Assembly (NCBI RefSeq): GCF_032144095.1 | Contig: NZ_JAVSNJ010000005.1 | Span: 77,834 to 141,833, forward strand | Length of the DNA stretch: 64,000 nucleotides | Origin: Sphaerochaeta sp032144095 | Lineage (GTDB): Bacteria > Spirochaetota > Spirochaetia > Sphaerochaetales > Sphaerochaetaceae | Reading direction: 5' to 3' | In this document: one piece after another, positions 8,590-16,662 of the stretch | How positions within the stretch are numbered: the first letter of the stretch is position 1 | How the letters are laid out: every line of letters starts with the position of its first letter | The notes under the pieces: model-generated | Seen by the model: the letters and a program-made list of their open reading frames with translations, nothing else | Told to the model about the DNA's origin: nothing | The model's database searches: none | Translations under genes and position numbers: made by a program

Positions 8590-9496
8590 GATAAAGGACG
8601 ATACCATGCTCAAGAGTACGCTCGAGAGGATTGAGACGATCGTTACCAGTGCCAAGGAGCAGAAATCCTCCTGGGATTGCGTGTTGCTCTCCCGCCAGCA
8701 GGGACGCACCGGTGCAAAGCAGTACATCAACCTGATGTGCGATGACTTCATGGAACTGCATGGGGACCGCCTCTATGGCGATGACCCTGCCATGGTCGGT
8801 GGCATCGGGACCATTGGGGGGCGGGCGATCACCTTCATAGGCAACCACAAGGGTGCCAACTTCAAGGAGAATGTGCTGTGCAACTACGGGATGAGCAATC
8901 CCGAGGGGTACCGAAAGGCTCTCCGGCTTGCCAAGCAGGCTGAGAAGTTCGGACGCCCTGTTGTCTGTTTCATCGATACCCCCGGGGCATACCCGGGCCT
9001 TGGTTCCGAGGAGAGGGGCATTGGCGAAGCCATAGCCCAGAACCTGAAGGTCTTTGCCACACTGAAGACCCCTGTGCTCTGTTTTATCATAGGAGAGGGT
9101 GGCAGTGGAGGGGCTTTGGGTATCGGGGTGGGAGACAAGCTCTACATGCTGGAGAATGCCGTCTATTCGGTCATTACCCCAGAGGGGTTTGCCTCGATTC
9201 TCCTTCGTGACCCTTCGAAGGCCAAGGAAGCAGCTGAGGCGATGAAGATGACGGCTAGGAACCTCAAGGAATTTGGGGTTATCCATGACATCATCGCCGA
9301 AAAATCCCCTATCGAGACAGCCCAGTTAATCAAGGATATCATCATCCGGGACTTGGATGTGCTCTGTGCCAAACCGGTGGAGAACCTGGTTCGCTATAGG
9401 ATCCGGAAAATCCGGGGGATCGGTGAGGTTTCCGGAGGCAAGGAGTGGTGGGACCCTCTGCTTGAGGTGTTCAAGAAGACCGAAAGCCTACGGTAA
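8582..9496 (+). CDS. accA: Acetyl-CoA carboxylase carboxyltransferase alpha subunit
   Basis: Partner of AccD in malonyl-CoA formation. The 304 residues show the AccA hallmarks: the N-terminal helix region ending RQQGRTGAKQYI, the DDFMELHGDRLYGDD block, FIDTPGAYPGLGSEERG and IIGEGGSGGALGIGVGD. It is translationally coupled to accD (8-nt overlap). It is the last gene of the operon, with a strong terminator 11 nt downstream. Confidence 0.95.
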   Translation: MSEIKDDTMLKSTLERIETIVTSAKEQKSSWDCVLLSRQQGRTGAKQYINLMCDDFMELHGDRLYGDDPAMVGGIGTIGGRAITFIGNHKGANFKENVLCNYGMSNPEGYRKALRLAKQAEKFGRPVVCFIDTPGAYPGLGSEERGIGEAIAQNLKVFATLKTPVLCFIIGEGGSGGALGIGVGDKLYMLENAVYSVITPEGFASILLRDPSKAKEAAEAMKMTARNLKEFGVIHDIIAEKSPIETAQLIKDIIIRDLDVLCAKPVENLVRYRIRKIRGIGEVSGGKEWWDPLLEVFKKTESLR

Positions 9497-9507
9497 AGGA
9501 AACACAA

Positions 9508-9543
9508 GAGCTGTTGCAGAGATGTAACGGCTCTCGTTTTTTT
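9508..9543 (+). terminator. Rho-independent terminator of the acc operon
   Basis: A 10-bp stem (GAGCTGTTGC with GTAACGGCTC, two G-T pairs) closes a 6-nt loop at 9508-9533 and is followed by TCG and a run of seven T. Confidence 0.85.
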
Positions 9544-9578
9544 GTCCCAACCATTACCGCTTGTGTATGCACTCTCCA

Positions 9579-9693
9579 TACAATGCACATCCTTGGCCCC
9601 TATCCTTAGAAAGACTCTACGAGAGACTCCCAGCCGCTTCCCCTTGGGATGAGGCTACGGTCAGTAGGGTCTATCGCATAAGGATGGTAGGGA
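9579..9693 (+). promoter_or_regulatory. Structured 5' leader of the polyferredoxin gene
   Basis: A -10-like TACAAT (9579-9584, weak -35) would start RNA near 9591. The next 100 nt fold into nested helices: CTATCCTTA (9600-9608) with TAAGGATGG (9679-9687), extendable by CCC (9597-9599) with GGG (9690-9692); AGACTCTAC (9612-9620) with GTAGGGTCT (9664-9672); and TCCCA (9628-9632) with TGGGA (9645-9649), or alternatively AGCC with GGCT. The 3' strand of the outer helix covers the GGTAGGGA ribosome site just before ATG 9694, so folding could control translation. I cannot match it to a named riboswitch class. The pairings are seen; the regulatory role is inference. Confidence 0.5.
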
Positions 9694-11226
9694 ATGAAAA
9701 AGCGTACTCTTAGGAAAAACAAGGTACAGAGATGGCGTAGCGCCATGCAGATCGGGTTCTTTGTGCTGGTAGCGTTCATCGCTACGATACACGGTTTGGC
9801 AGAGGGTGGGATCGTCCTGCCAGCCATCCTTGGTGGGGCATCGCTGCATGCCATCTGCCCCTTTGGCGGGGTTGTCTCGTTCTGGAATCTGGTGACCCTT
9901 GGAACCCTGGTGAAGAAGGTGCACGACTCATCGGTAATCCTGGCTGTGCTTGGCCTGTTGCTGGCCGTCCTGTTTGGACCGGTCATCTGTGGCTGGATCT
10001 GTCCGTTCGGAACCTTCCAGGAGTGGATCGGAAAGGTTGGACGCAAGCTGTTCAAGAAACGATACAACCATTTCATCAACCCCAAGCTGGACAAGGTACT
10101 TCGATATTCCCGGTATCTTGTCCTTGCCTGGGTTTCCTACATGACCGTCATCACCGGCAAGTTGGTGTTCCAGGCCTATGACCCCTACTTTGCCCTGTTC
10201 AATTTCTACAGCAGTGAGGTGGCCATCTCAGGTTTTGTCCTGCTTGGGATCGTCATGGTCCTCTCCCTTTTTGTCGAACGCCCCTTCTGCAAATATGCCT
10301 GCCCGTATGGGGCCTTCCAGGGCCTCTTCAACCTGTTCAGGGTGTTTAAGATCAGGAGGGTGGAGGCAACCTGCATCTCCTGCAATGCATGTTCCAAGGC
10401 CTGTCCCATGAACATCGATGTTGCCACAGCTTCAGTTGTGAGGGACCACCAGTGTATCTCCTGCATGAAATGTACCAGCGAATCTGCATGCACTATTGCT
10501 GATACTGTGGACTTCTCTATAGCAAAGCCGAAGAAAAGGATATCCACGAAAACCTTGGGCCTGGTATCAGGGGCTGTCCTTCTTGGCGGCATTGGTCTTT
10601 CGATGCTCCTTGGCCTATGGAGTGTGGAGTCCTCCAAGAAGCCAGCCCTTATCAGGCAGGGGGATTTTGTTGGGCAACCGAGTCCAAGTGATATCCGCGG
10701 GTCCTATACCTGGGACGATATCTCCAAGGCCTTCAACATCCCTTCTTCCCTCTTGATGGAAGCTTTCGGTTCCTCTTCTTCCTCTGATAAGGTCAGCTCC
10801 CTAGAAGCTCTCTACCTGGGAAAGACCCCCGAAGGCCAGGAGATTGGCACCGACTCCGCACGGCTCTTTGTATCGCTCTATACGGCCCTTCCCCATGTAC
10901 GGGAAGCTGGGACCATCCTGCCACAATCGGCGATCGATGTGCTGAAGAGGGAAGGGAAAGGGAGCCCCCCAGGCTTTGGGGAGAGTCTCGATGAAAAGCT
11001 CACAAGCCCAGCCGAAGGCAGCCTCCCCGGTAGTCCGACCATCTCCTTTACGGGGAAAACCACATTCAAGGACCTTATAGATGCCGGCTACCTCCTTGCA
11101 GATATTGAGGCAGCAGTGGGGAAACCCAAAAGCCTGACGATGGCCATCAAGGATTTTGCCACAGAGAAGGGCATGGAGTTCTCGGAGATGAAAACCAAAC
11201 TGAATGCCCTTGTTCGCAGAAGGTAG
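9694..11226 (+). CDS. Membrane polyferredoxin (NapH/CcoG-like 4Fe-4S protein)
   Basis: Membrane electron-transfer protein of 510 residues. The N-terminal half has about five hydrophobic segments with paired CP motifs on loops (ICPFGG, CGWICPFGTFQEW, CKYACPYGAFQG), as in NapH and NosR-type proteins. Two soluble 4Fe-4S motifs follow: CISCNACSKACPM and the shorter CISCMKCTSESAC, which lacks the usual proline after the fourth Cys. A further membrane segment (about 280-305) leads to a C-terminal part with two copies of a short helical repeat (near YTWDDISKAFNIP and TTFKDLIDAGYLLADI). It stands alone between the acc operon and catalase, so its redox partner is unknown. Start at ATG 9694 after GGTAGGGA. 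Confidence 0.8.
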   Translation: MKKRTLRKNKVQRWRSAMQIGFFVLVAFIATIHGLAEGGIVLPAILGGASLHAICPFGGVVSFWNLVTLGTLVKKVHDSSVILAVLGLLLAVLFGPVICGWICPFGTFQEWIGKVGRKLFKKRYNHFINPKLDKVLRYSRYLVLAWVSYMTVITGKLVFQAYDPYFALFNFYSSEVAISGFVLLGIVMVLSLFVERPFCKYACPYGAFQGLFNLFRVFKIRRVEATCISCNACSKACPMNIDVATASVVRDHQCISCMKCTSESACTIADTVDFSIAKPKKRISTKTLGLVSGAVLLGGIGLSMLLGLWSVESSKKPALIRQGDFVGQPSPSDIRGSYTWDDISKAFNIPSSLLMEAFGSSSSSDKVSSLEALYLGKTPEGQEIGTDSARLFVSLYTALPHVREAGTILPQSAIDVLKREGKGSPPGFGESLDEKLTSPAEGSLPGSPTISFTGKTTFKDLIDAGYLLADIEAAVGKPKSLTMAIKDFATEKGMEFSEMKTKLNALVRRR

Positions 11227-11360
11227 GGGAATTGACAAGAGCTTGGTACAGGGCCTGGATATGATCTGGGCCCTGGTTGTATCTCCTTTGTTTGGGGACT
11301 TTTCTTCCTATCCTCTCAAAATGGAATAGGTACTAGCTAGTAATAATATAAAATATCAAT

Positions 11361-11414
11361 TTAGAATAATTCTTGATAAGAACTGATTGACTTCCTCTCT
11401 GAAGATGCTACAAT
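11361..11414 (+). promoter_or_regulatory. Catalase promoter with PerR-like box
   Basis: TTGACT (11387-11392), a 16-nt spacer and TACAAT (11409-11414) form a good promoter. Directly upstream, TTAGAATAATTCTTG (11361-11375) resembles the PerR consensus TTATAATNATTATAA, with AGAAT/ATTCT arms around a central A. Peroxide control of catalase is therefore plausible; no perR gene is in the window. Confidence 0.55.
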
Positions 11415-11509
11415 TATCGATGCATATACAGTAATTTTTCCATTGTTTAGAGATGGGATGTGAGTTTCTCAGTATTTGTTACTGGGTGTGTATGCCATTG
11501 GAGGTTTGT

Positions 11510-13054
11510 GTGGACGAAAAAAAGAAGAACGAAAAGAAGATTGAAATGAAGGATCGTGATGGGCGTGATACCCTCCCTAAGAAACCACTGACCTCGATAA
11601 GTGGAAGGCCGATAGCGAACAACGAGAATATTCAGACAGCAGGCCGGAGGGGTGGTGCAATGCTCCAGGACACCTGGTACCTGGAAAAGATGAGCCACTT
11701 CGACCGTGAGGTGATACCAGAGAGGCGTATGCATGCCAAGGGATCGGGAGCCTTCGGGACCTTTACCGTCACCCATGACATCACCAAGTGGACAAAGGCG
11801 TCCATCTTCTCGGCCATAGGGAAGAAGACCGACATGTTTGTCCGTTTCTCAACCGTTGCAGGGGAGAGAGGGGCAGCTGATGCCGAACGTGACATCCGTG
11901 GCTTTGCCATGAAATTCTATACCGACGAAGGGAACTGGGACCTTGTGGGGAACAACACCCCAGTATTCTTCTTCCGCGACCCGATGCTGTTTCCTGACCT
12001 CAACCATGCGGTCAAGCGCGACCCAAGGACCAATATGCGCAATGCCCAGAACAACTGGGATTTCTGGTCGATGCTCCCTGAGGCCCTGCACCAGGTGACC
12101 ATCACGATGGGCGACCGTGGTATTCCCCACTCCTTCAGGCACATGAATGGCTATGGCTCGCATACCTACTCCTTCATCAATGCACAGGGAGAACGCCACT
12201 GGGTTAAGTTCACCTTCAAGACCGAGCAGGGTATCAAGAACCTGACCGATTCTGAAGCAGCCGCTGTGGTTGCCCACGACCGGGAGTCGAACCAGAGGGA
12301 CCTTTTTGAATCCATCGAGAAGGGTGATTTCCCCCGATGGAAGATGTATGTGCAGATCATGACGGAGGAGCAGGCCAAAGAACATCCTCACAATCCGTTT
12401 GACCTGACCAAGGTATGGTACCACGATGAGTATCCCTTGCATGAGGTGGGGTACTTTGAGCTCAACAGGAATCCAGACAACTATTTCAGCGATGTTGAGC
12501 AGTCTGCATTCAATCCTGCAAACAAGGTTCCCGGCATCAGCTACTCTCCTGACCGTATGTTGCAGGGGCGCCTCTTCTCCTATGGGGATGCACAGCGCTA
12601 CCGCCTGGGGGTAAACCACTACCAGATTCCGGTCAACAGGAGCAGGGTTGAGACCAACCATTACCACCGCGATGGTGCGATGCGTATTGATGGGAACTTC
12701 AGCGGATCGGTGCACTACAACCCGAACTCCTATGGGATGTGGAAGGACCAGAATGGCTTGCAGGAGCGTCCCTTTGATGGTGATGGCCCTATCGACCACT
12801 ATGACTTCAGGGAGGACGATGACCACTACTTTGAGCAGGTCGGGAAACTCTTCAACATCATGCAGGAGGACGAGAAACAACGCCTGTTCGACAATACCGC
12901 CAGAAATATGGGTGGTACCACCCTCTTGGTGCAGAAGAGGCATATACGTCACTGTTATCTTGCCGATCCTGCGTATGGAGAGGGTGTTGCCAAGGCCTTG
13001 GGTATCCCTATCAAGGAAGTGGACATGGATGATCTCTATGGGGCCAGAGGGTAA
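11510..13054 (+). CDS. katA: Catalase (monofunctional, haem)
   Basis: Decomposes hydrogen peroxide to water and oxygen in the cytoplasm. Catalytic His lies in RMHAKGSGAFG and the distal Asn in VGNNTPVFFFRDP; the haem-ligand Tyr lies in MLQGRLFSYGDAQRYRLG. The length of about 514 residues is that of a small-subunit clade catalase. I favour GTG at 11510, with GGAGG 5 nt upstream; an in-frame ATG at 11453 has no convincing ribosome site and its codons look untranslated (Cys-rich, hydrophobic). A perfect bidirectional terminator follows. Catalase is notable in a fermentative lineage and suggests exposure to oxygen. Confidence 0.93.
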   Translation: MDEKKKNEKKIEMKDRDGRDTLPKKPLTSISGRPIANNENIQTAGRRGGAMLQDTWYLEKMSHFDREVIPERRMHAKGSGAFGTFTVTHDITKWTKASIFSAIGKKTDMFVRFSTVAGERGAADAERDIRGFAMKFYTDEGNWDLVGNNTPVFFFRDPMLFPDLNHAVKRDPRTNMRNAQNNWDFWSMLPEALHQVTITMGDRGIPHSFRHMNGYGSHTYSFINAQGERHWVKFTFKTEQGIKNLTDSEAAAVVAHDRESNQRDLFESIEKGDFPRWKMYVQIMTEEQAKEHPHNPFDLTKVWYHDEYPLHEVGYFELNRNPDNYFSDVEQSAFNPANKVPGISYSPDRMLQGRLFSYGDAQRYRLGVNHYQIPVNRSRVETNHYHRDGAMRIDGNFSGSVHYNPNSYGMWKDQNGLQERPFDGDGPIDHYDFREDDDHYFEQVGKLFNIMQEDEKQRLFDNTARNMGGTTLLVQKRHIRHCYLADPAYGEGVAKALGIPIKEVDMDDLYGARG

Positions 13055-13093
13055 CCTGTCTTTATAGAGGACAGGATATGCCGTGTATAGGAC

Positions 13094-13125
13094 AAAAAAC
13101 CAGCAGAGCGATCTGCTGGTTTTTT
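13094..13125. terminator. Bidirectional terminator between katA and the MATE gene
   Basis: A perfect 14-bp inverted repeat (AAAAAACCAGCAGA and its complement) closes the tetraloop GCGA, giving T-runs on both strands. It separates convergent genes. Confidence 0.92.
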
Positions 13126-13150
13126 CTAATGGTGAACACTCTTCAATTTG

Positions 13151-14509
13151 TCAGATGACTGCTGCTTTTCTCTCCAGGTTCTTCAGGCCGTTGAAGAAGA
13201 AGAATGCAGTGATGACTGTGGAGATGAGGTCGGCAAACGGGGCCGCATAGAGGATGCCCTCCAAGCCCCAGAACAGGGGAAAGATCATGATGGCCGGGAT
13301 GAGGATGATCACTTGGCGGGAGAGGGTGAGGAACATCGCCGACCGAGGCTTGCCTATCGCCTGGAAGAAGTTCGCACCTATGATCTGGAATCCTACCAGG
13401 GGGGTAAAGAGGAACCAGCGCCGGAGGGCAAAGGTTCCCAAACGAAGCAGTTCTGGCTCCTGGTTGAAGAGGGCGACCATCTGGGTGGGAATGAAGCGGG
13501 TGGCAAGGTAGCCAAGGAGCACCAACAGGGTTGCCGCCGTGATGCCGAGCTTTGCAGCCTCTTTCACCCTGTCAAACTTCCGGGCTCCGAAATTGAAGCT
13601 GATGATGGGTTGCACCCCTTGGTTGATGCCGATGATCGGCATGATGAGCAGGGTTTGCAGGCTGTTGACTATGCCCATTGCCGAAATTCCAAGGTTTCCT
13701 CCGTAGGTGATGAGGGTCTTGTTCAGGACAATGTTCAGCAGGCTGTTGGCGAGCTGGAGGGCAAATGGCGGGATTCCCAGGCTGATTACCGTGAGGACGA
13801 CCGTTTTCTTGAGGTGCATGTTGGCGAGGCGTAGCTTGTTTGTGCTTCTCTTACCCAGGAAGTAGCCTACCACCCAGATGGTGGAAGCAATCTGGCTGAT
13901 GATGGTCGCCAAGGCTGCCCCTGCCATCCCCATGTCGAGGACAAAGATGAAGATGGGGTCGAGGATGAGGTTGATGCCGGCGCCAAGGAACATCGAGAGC
14001 ATCGCAATCTTTGGGTTCCCGTCAGCCCTGATGAAGTTGTTCATGCCCATGCTCATGACCTGGAATGTGGATCCGAGGAAGATGATGCGCATGTACTCCT
14101 TTGCATAGGGAAGTACCTCGGCACTTGCCCCAAACAGGATGAGGATCTGGTTGAGGAATAGCTGACCAAGGATGGAGAACGAGAGGCCGGCTATCAACAG
14201 GAGGATGAAAGCGTTGCCGATGGTCTTTTCTGCATCCTCATACTTTTTCTGCCCAAGCTTGATGGAGAAGAGGGTAGCTCCGCCTATGCCGAAGAGTACC
14301 CCAAAGGCCATGAGGACGATCATGATGGGAAAGACGATGGTTATGCCCGCGATGCCAAAGGCCCCAAGGTCCACTTTGTTTCCGATGAAGATCCGGTCAA
14401 CAATGTTGTACAGGGCACTGACCATCATGCCGACTATTGCCGGTACTGAGAATTGCATCAGTAGTGTTGATATTTTCTTTTCGCCGAGTGGGTTGTTTAG
14501 CTTATCCAT
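13151..14509 (-). CDS. MATE-family multidrug efflux transporter
   Basis: Cation-coupled multidrug exporter with about 12 membrane segments over 452 residues. The N-terminal signature MQFSVPAIVGMMVSALYNIVDRIFIG is typical of the DinF/NorM-like bacterial MATE group, and two homologous six-helix halves can be followed. It lies 8 nt downstream of a MarR-type regulator on the same strand, so the pair forms a regulator-pump operon under the operator at 14983-15000. The substrate cannot be read from the sequence. Confidence 0.9.
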   Translation of the reverse strand: MDKLNNPLGEKKISTLLMQFSVPAIVGMMVSALYNIVDRIFIGNKVDLGAFGIAGITIVFPIMIVLMAFGVLFGIGGATLFSIKLGQKKYEDAEKTIGNAFILLLIAGLSFSILGQLFLNQILILFGASAEVLPYAKEYMRIIFLGSTFQVMSMGMNNFIRADGNPKIAMLSMFLGAGINLILDPIFIFVLDMGMAGAALATIISQIASTIWVVGYFLGKRSTNKLRLANMHLKKTVVLTVISLGIPPFALQLANSLLNIVLNKTLITYGGNLGISAMGIVNSLQTLLIMPIIGINQGVQPIISFNFGARKFDRVKEAAKLGITAATLLVLLGYLATRFIPTQMVALFNQEPELLRLGTFALRRWFLFTPLVGFQIIGANFFQAIGKPRSAMFLTLSRQVIILIPAIMIFPLFWGLEGILYAAPFADLISTVITAFFFFNGLKNLERKAAVI

Positions 14510-14517
14510 TCTGTATT

Positions 14518-14961
14518 CTACTCCAAGTTTTCAAAAAGCGGGGTATTTTCTACTTGATCCACCATCTTTTGCAATGCTGCAAAGGCATTCTGGTAGGTCT
14601 CGTCATCAAGGCCCTCGGTAATATATGCATTCCACTGCATGACTCGACCCCGTATCTCCTCTTGCTGTTGCTTGGCCTTTTCAGTCAGAAAAATACGGTT
14701 GCATCGTCTGTCCAGCCCATCTTGGACCCTGGTCACATACCCTTTTGCCAGTAAGGATCGGATGATCCTGGTTGTGGCAGCCTTGTCGATATAGAGGTAG
14801 GAGGATAGCTCCTCCTGGGTTCGTCCCTCTTTGGTGTATAGGGCAAAAAGGAAGGGATATTCTGCGCTGGTAAGCGAGAATTCCTTCAAGGCCTTGTTTG
14901 TGTATATTTGGCTTTGTCTGTGTAGAATGGAGATGAGCCGTCCGATGCTTTTGTGCTGCAT
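14518..14961 (-). CDS. MarR-family transcriptional regulator
   Basis: A winged-helix repressor of 147 residues, probably controlling itself and the MATE pump. The recognition region is in the middle (QEELSSYLYIDKAATTRIIRSL) and is followed by the wing with the conserved Asp-Arg pair (DGLDRRCNRIFLTEKA). I chose ATG at 14961 rather than the in-frame TTG at 14997: the promoter -10 box (14974-14969) lies between the two, so a TTG start would be upstream of transcription. There is no ribosome site and only 7 nt between the -10 box and ATG, which suggests a leaderless mRNA. Confidence 0.87.
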   Translation of the reverse strand: MQHKSIGRLISILHRQSQIYTNKALKEFSLTSAEYPFLFALYTKEGRTQEELSSYLYIDKAATTRIIRSLLAKGYVTRVQDGLDRRCNRIFLTEKAKQQQEEIRGRVMQWNAYITEGLDDETYQNAFAALQKMVDQVENTPLFENLE

Positions 14962-14968
14962 AGGAGAA

Positions 14969-15000
14969 TGTATATAGAAAATTAGTTGATGCGTCAACTA
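14969..15000 (-). promoter_or_regulatory. marR promoter with overlapping MarR operator
   Basis: On the minus strand TTGACG (14997-14992), 17 nt and TATACA (14974-14969) form the promoter. TAGTTGA-TGCG-TCAACTA (14983-15000) is an inverted repeat with perfect 7-bp arms, in the style of MarR-family operators, and covers the -35 box. Autorepression by steric block is the simplest reading. Confidence 0.7.
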
Positions 15001-15030
15001 TTGCATCTGTTTTCTTCTTTTCCCATCCCG

Positions 15031-15039
15031 TGGTATACT
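15031..15039 (+). promoter_or_regulatory. Extended -10 promoter of the HAD gene
   Basis: TGGTATACT is a textbook extended -10 element. Its last base is 7 nt before the ATG at 15047, and there is no ribosome site between, so the mRNA probably starts at or next to the start codon. The -35 region (TTTCTT at 15011-15016, 17-nt spacing) is weak, as is common with extended -10 elements. Confidence 0.6.
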
Positions 15040-15046
15040 TGCACCC

Positions 15047-15904
15047 ATGCAACAGAAACCTACCATTGCCATCATGTATGATTTTGACAAGACCCTCACT
15101 ACCAAGGATATGCAGGAGTACTCCTTCATACCGAAACTGAATATGGAGGCATCCTCCTTTTGGTCAAAGGCAAATGTCTTGGCCCGTGAGGAGGGGATGG
15201 ACAGCATCCTGGCCTACATGAAGCTCATGTTGGATGAGTCAAAGAAACGGAACCAGCCCATCAGAAGGAGTGATTTTGTCTCCTTGGGAAAGGGCCTTGA
15301 GTTCTACCCGGGGGTCCTCTCCTGGTTTGAGGCGATCGATAGGAAGGGTTCTGAGTTGGGACTCATCATCGACCACTACATCATCTCCTCCGGCCTGAGA
15401 GAGATCATAGAGGGTTCTGCGGTAGGAGACCGATTCAAGCGTATCTATGCCAGTGAGTATTTCTATGACGAGAATGGTGTCGCCACCTGGCCCAAGCTTG
15501 CAGTCAACTATACAGCCAAGACACAATTCCTCTTTAGGATCAACAAGGGAGTGCTGGATGTGTTTGAGGACAAGAAACTGAACAATTTTACCCCCGAGGA
15601 GAGCCGCTCGGTTCCCTTTACCAACATGATCTACATTGGTGACGGTCTTACCGATGTGCCTTGCATGAAGTTGGTGAAGACCAACGGGGGCAAGAGCATC
15701 GCGGTGCATAAGGCAGGGGACCTTACCACCTGTCATCATCTGATGCGCGAAAGGCGTATCGATTTCTTTGTTGAGGCCGATTACTCTGAGGGCAAGGATT
15801 TGTTCTCCCTGGTAAGTACCATCCTGAGCAAGATGCAGGCGGAGAACCTGCTGCAGGATGCCCACGTGGGGATGTGGGATGTGGCACAGAAGGCTGGAGA
15901 ATAG
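15047..15904 (+). CDS. HAD-superfamily hydrolase (phosphatase-like)
   Basis: A probable phosphatase of the haloacid dehalogenase superfamily, 285 residues. Motif I is MYDFDKTLT (nucleophile Asp in DFDKT), motif II lies in YIISSGLREII, and motifs III/IV are in FEDKKLNNF and YIGDGLTDVPCMK. The helical insert between motif I and II resembles the phosphoserine-phosphatase-like C1 cap type. The substrate is unknown. It is transcribed alone, divergently from marR, from an extended -10 promoter, with no ribosome site before ATG. Confidence 0.82.
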   Translation: MQQKPTIAIMYDFDKTLTTKDMQEYSFIPKLNMEASSFWSKANVLAREEGMDSILAYMKLMLDESKKRNQPIRRSDFVSLGKGLEFYPGVLSWFEAIDRKGSELGLIIDHYIISSGLREIIEGSAVGDRFKRIYASEYFYDENGVATWPKLAVNYTAKTQFLFRINKGVLDVFEDKKLNNFTPEESRSVPFTNMIYIGDGLTDVPCMKLVKTNGGKSIAVHKAGDLTTCHHLMRERRIDFFVEADYSEGKDLFSLVSTILSKMQAENLLQDAHVGMWDVAQKAGE

Positions 15905-15927
15905 GAGAGCATTTTCTTTTGTCGGTC

Positions 15928-16569
15928 CTACTGATGTAGCCACTCTTGCATAAGGCGTGCAACTACCCTCATTCCCTCCCTTGTTGGATGGAGGCCATCG
16001 GCGAGCAGGCCGTCACCCTCCTTGATGGGGTAGGCTGCCAGGTCGATCAAATGTGCCTTTGGGTAGGAGGCAACAGTCTGCCTGATGGTTCTTGCCAGGT
16101 CGTTCTGGTTCCATCCGTTGGCGTTCATGGCAGTGAGGGTCCTGTCTGTCCTCTGTAGCGGGGTGCAGAAATAGAGTGTGCTCCTCTGGTGAAGGGCAAG
16201 CATCGAGCGTACCAGCCGTTGGTATGCTTCGGCAAAGATGGGAAGTGTTGTGGGGCTGTCCGCCTGCCCAAAATCGTTGGTTCCCCCAAAGATGATGATG
16301 AAATCCCCTTCCAGCCGCTCTTGGCGTTTGTGGGCAAGGAAGCTTGAGGAGAGGGGGCGGGCCCCAGTCTCGCTTATCCTGCTGCCTGAATAGGATTCGT
16401 TCATCAGGATCTTGAGGTTTGTCTCCTCCATCAACAGATGCCACCAGGTGTGCTCTTTTAGTACTACATCATAGCCTTCCTTGGGGTAGAAAATTTCATT
16501 TTCCGGTGGGTTGAAGCCTGCAAAGGTGGAGATAGAGTCGCCTAGAATGGAGAAGGTTTTTTGCATCAT
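15928..16569 (-). CDS. SGNH/GDSL-type hydrolase
   Basis: A serine esterase or deacetylase-like enzyme of the SGNH family, about 213 residues, cytoplasmic (no signal peptide). Block I is SILGDSIST with the nucleophile Ser, block III is FGGTNDF with Asn, and block V is DGLHPTREGM with Asp and His, so the full catalytic set is present. The open frame continues far upstream but those residues are non-coding in character; tandem ATGs at 16569 and 16566 are the sensible starts. There is no ribosome site; the -10 box ends 6 nt before the first ATG. The natural substrate (acyl sugar or lipid) is unknown. Confidence 0.85.
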   Translation of the reverse strand: MMQKTFSILGDSISTFAGFNPPENEIFYPKEGYDVVLKEHTWWHLLMEETNLKILMNESYSGSRISETGARPLSSSFLAHKRQERLEGDFIIIFGGTNDFGQADSPTTLPIFAEAYQRLVRSMLALHQRSTLYFCTPLQRTDRTLTAMNANGWNQNDLARTIRQTVASYPKAHLIDLAAYPIKEGDGLLADGLHPTREGMRVVARLMQEWLHQ

Positions 16570-16575
16570 GGGCGA

Positions 16576-16604
16576 AGTGTAGCAAGGGTTTTGGCTTGGA
16601 GCAA
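16576..16604 (-). promoter_or_regulatory. Promoter of the SGNH hydrolase gene (leaderless type)
   Basis: On the minus strand: TTGCTC (16604-16599), 17 nt, then TACACT (16581-16576) preceded by TGC, giving an extended -10. ATG 16569 follows after 6 nt. Confidence 0.6.
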
Positions 16605-16662
16605 GAGGCGAATGGTTCCGTTTCTGAGGTTTCTTGTGGTATGCTCCTTGTGAGGAGCAATC

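Noticed and set aside
11249..11275. Hairpin CAGGGCC...GGCCCTG after the polyferredoxin gene as a terminator
   Set aside because: The stem is good, but the loop is large and no T-run follows, so I did not list it as a terminator.
11849..12952. A 367-codon open frame on the minus strand inside katA
   Set aside because: It is antisense to a clear catalase gene, has no ribosome site or recognisable family, and reflects the codon bias of katA.
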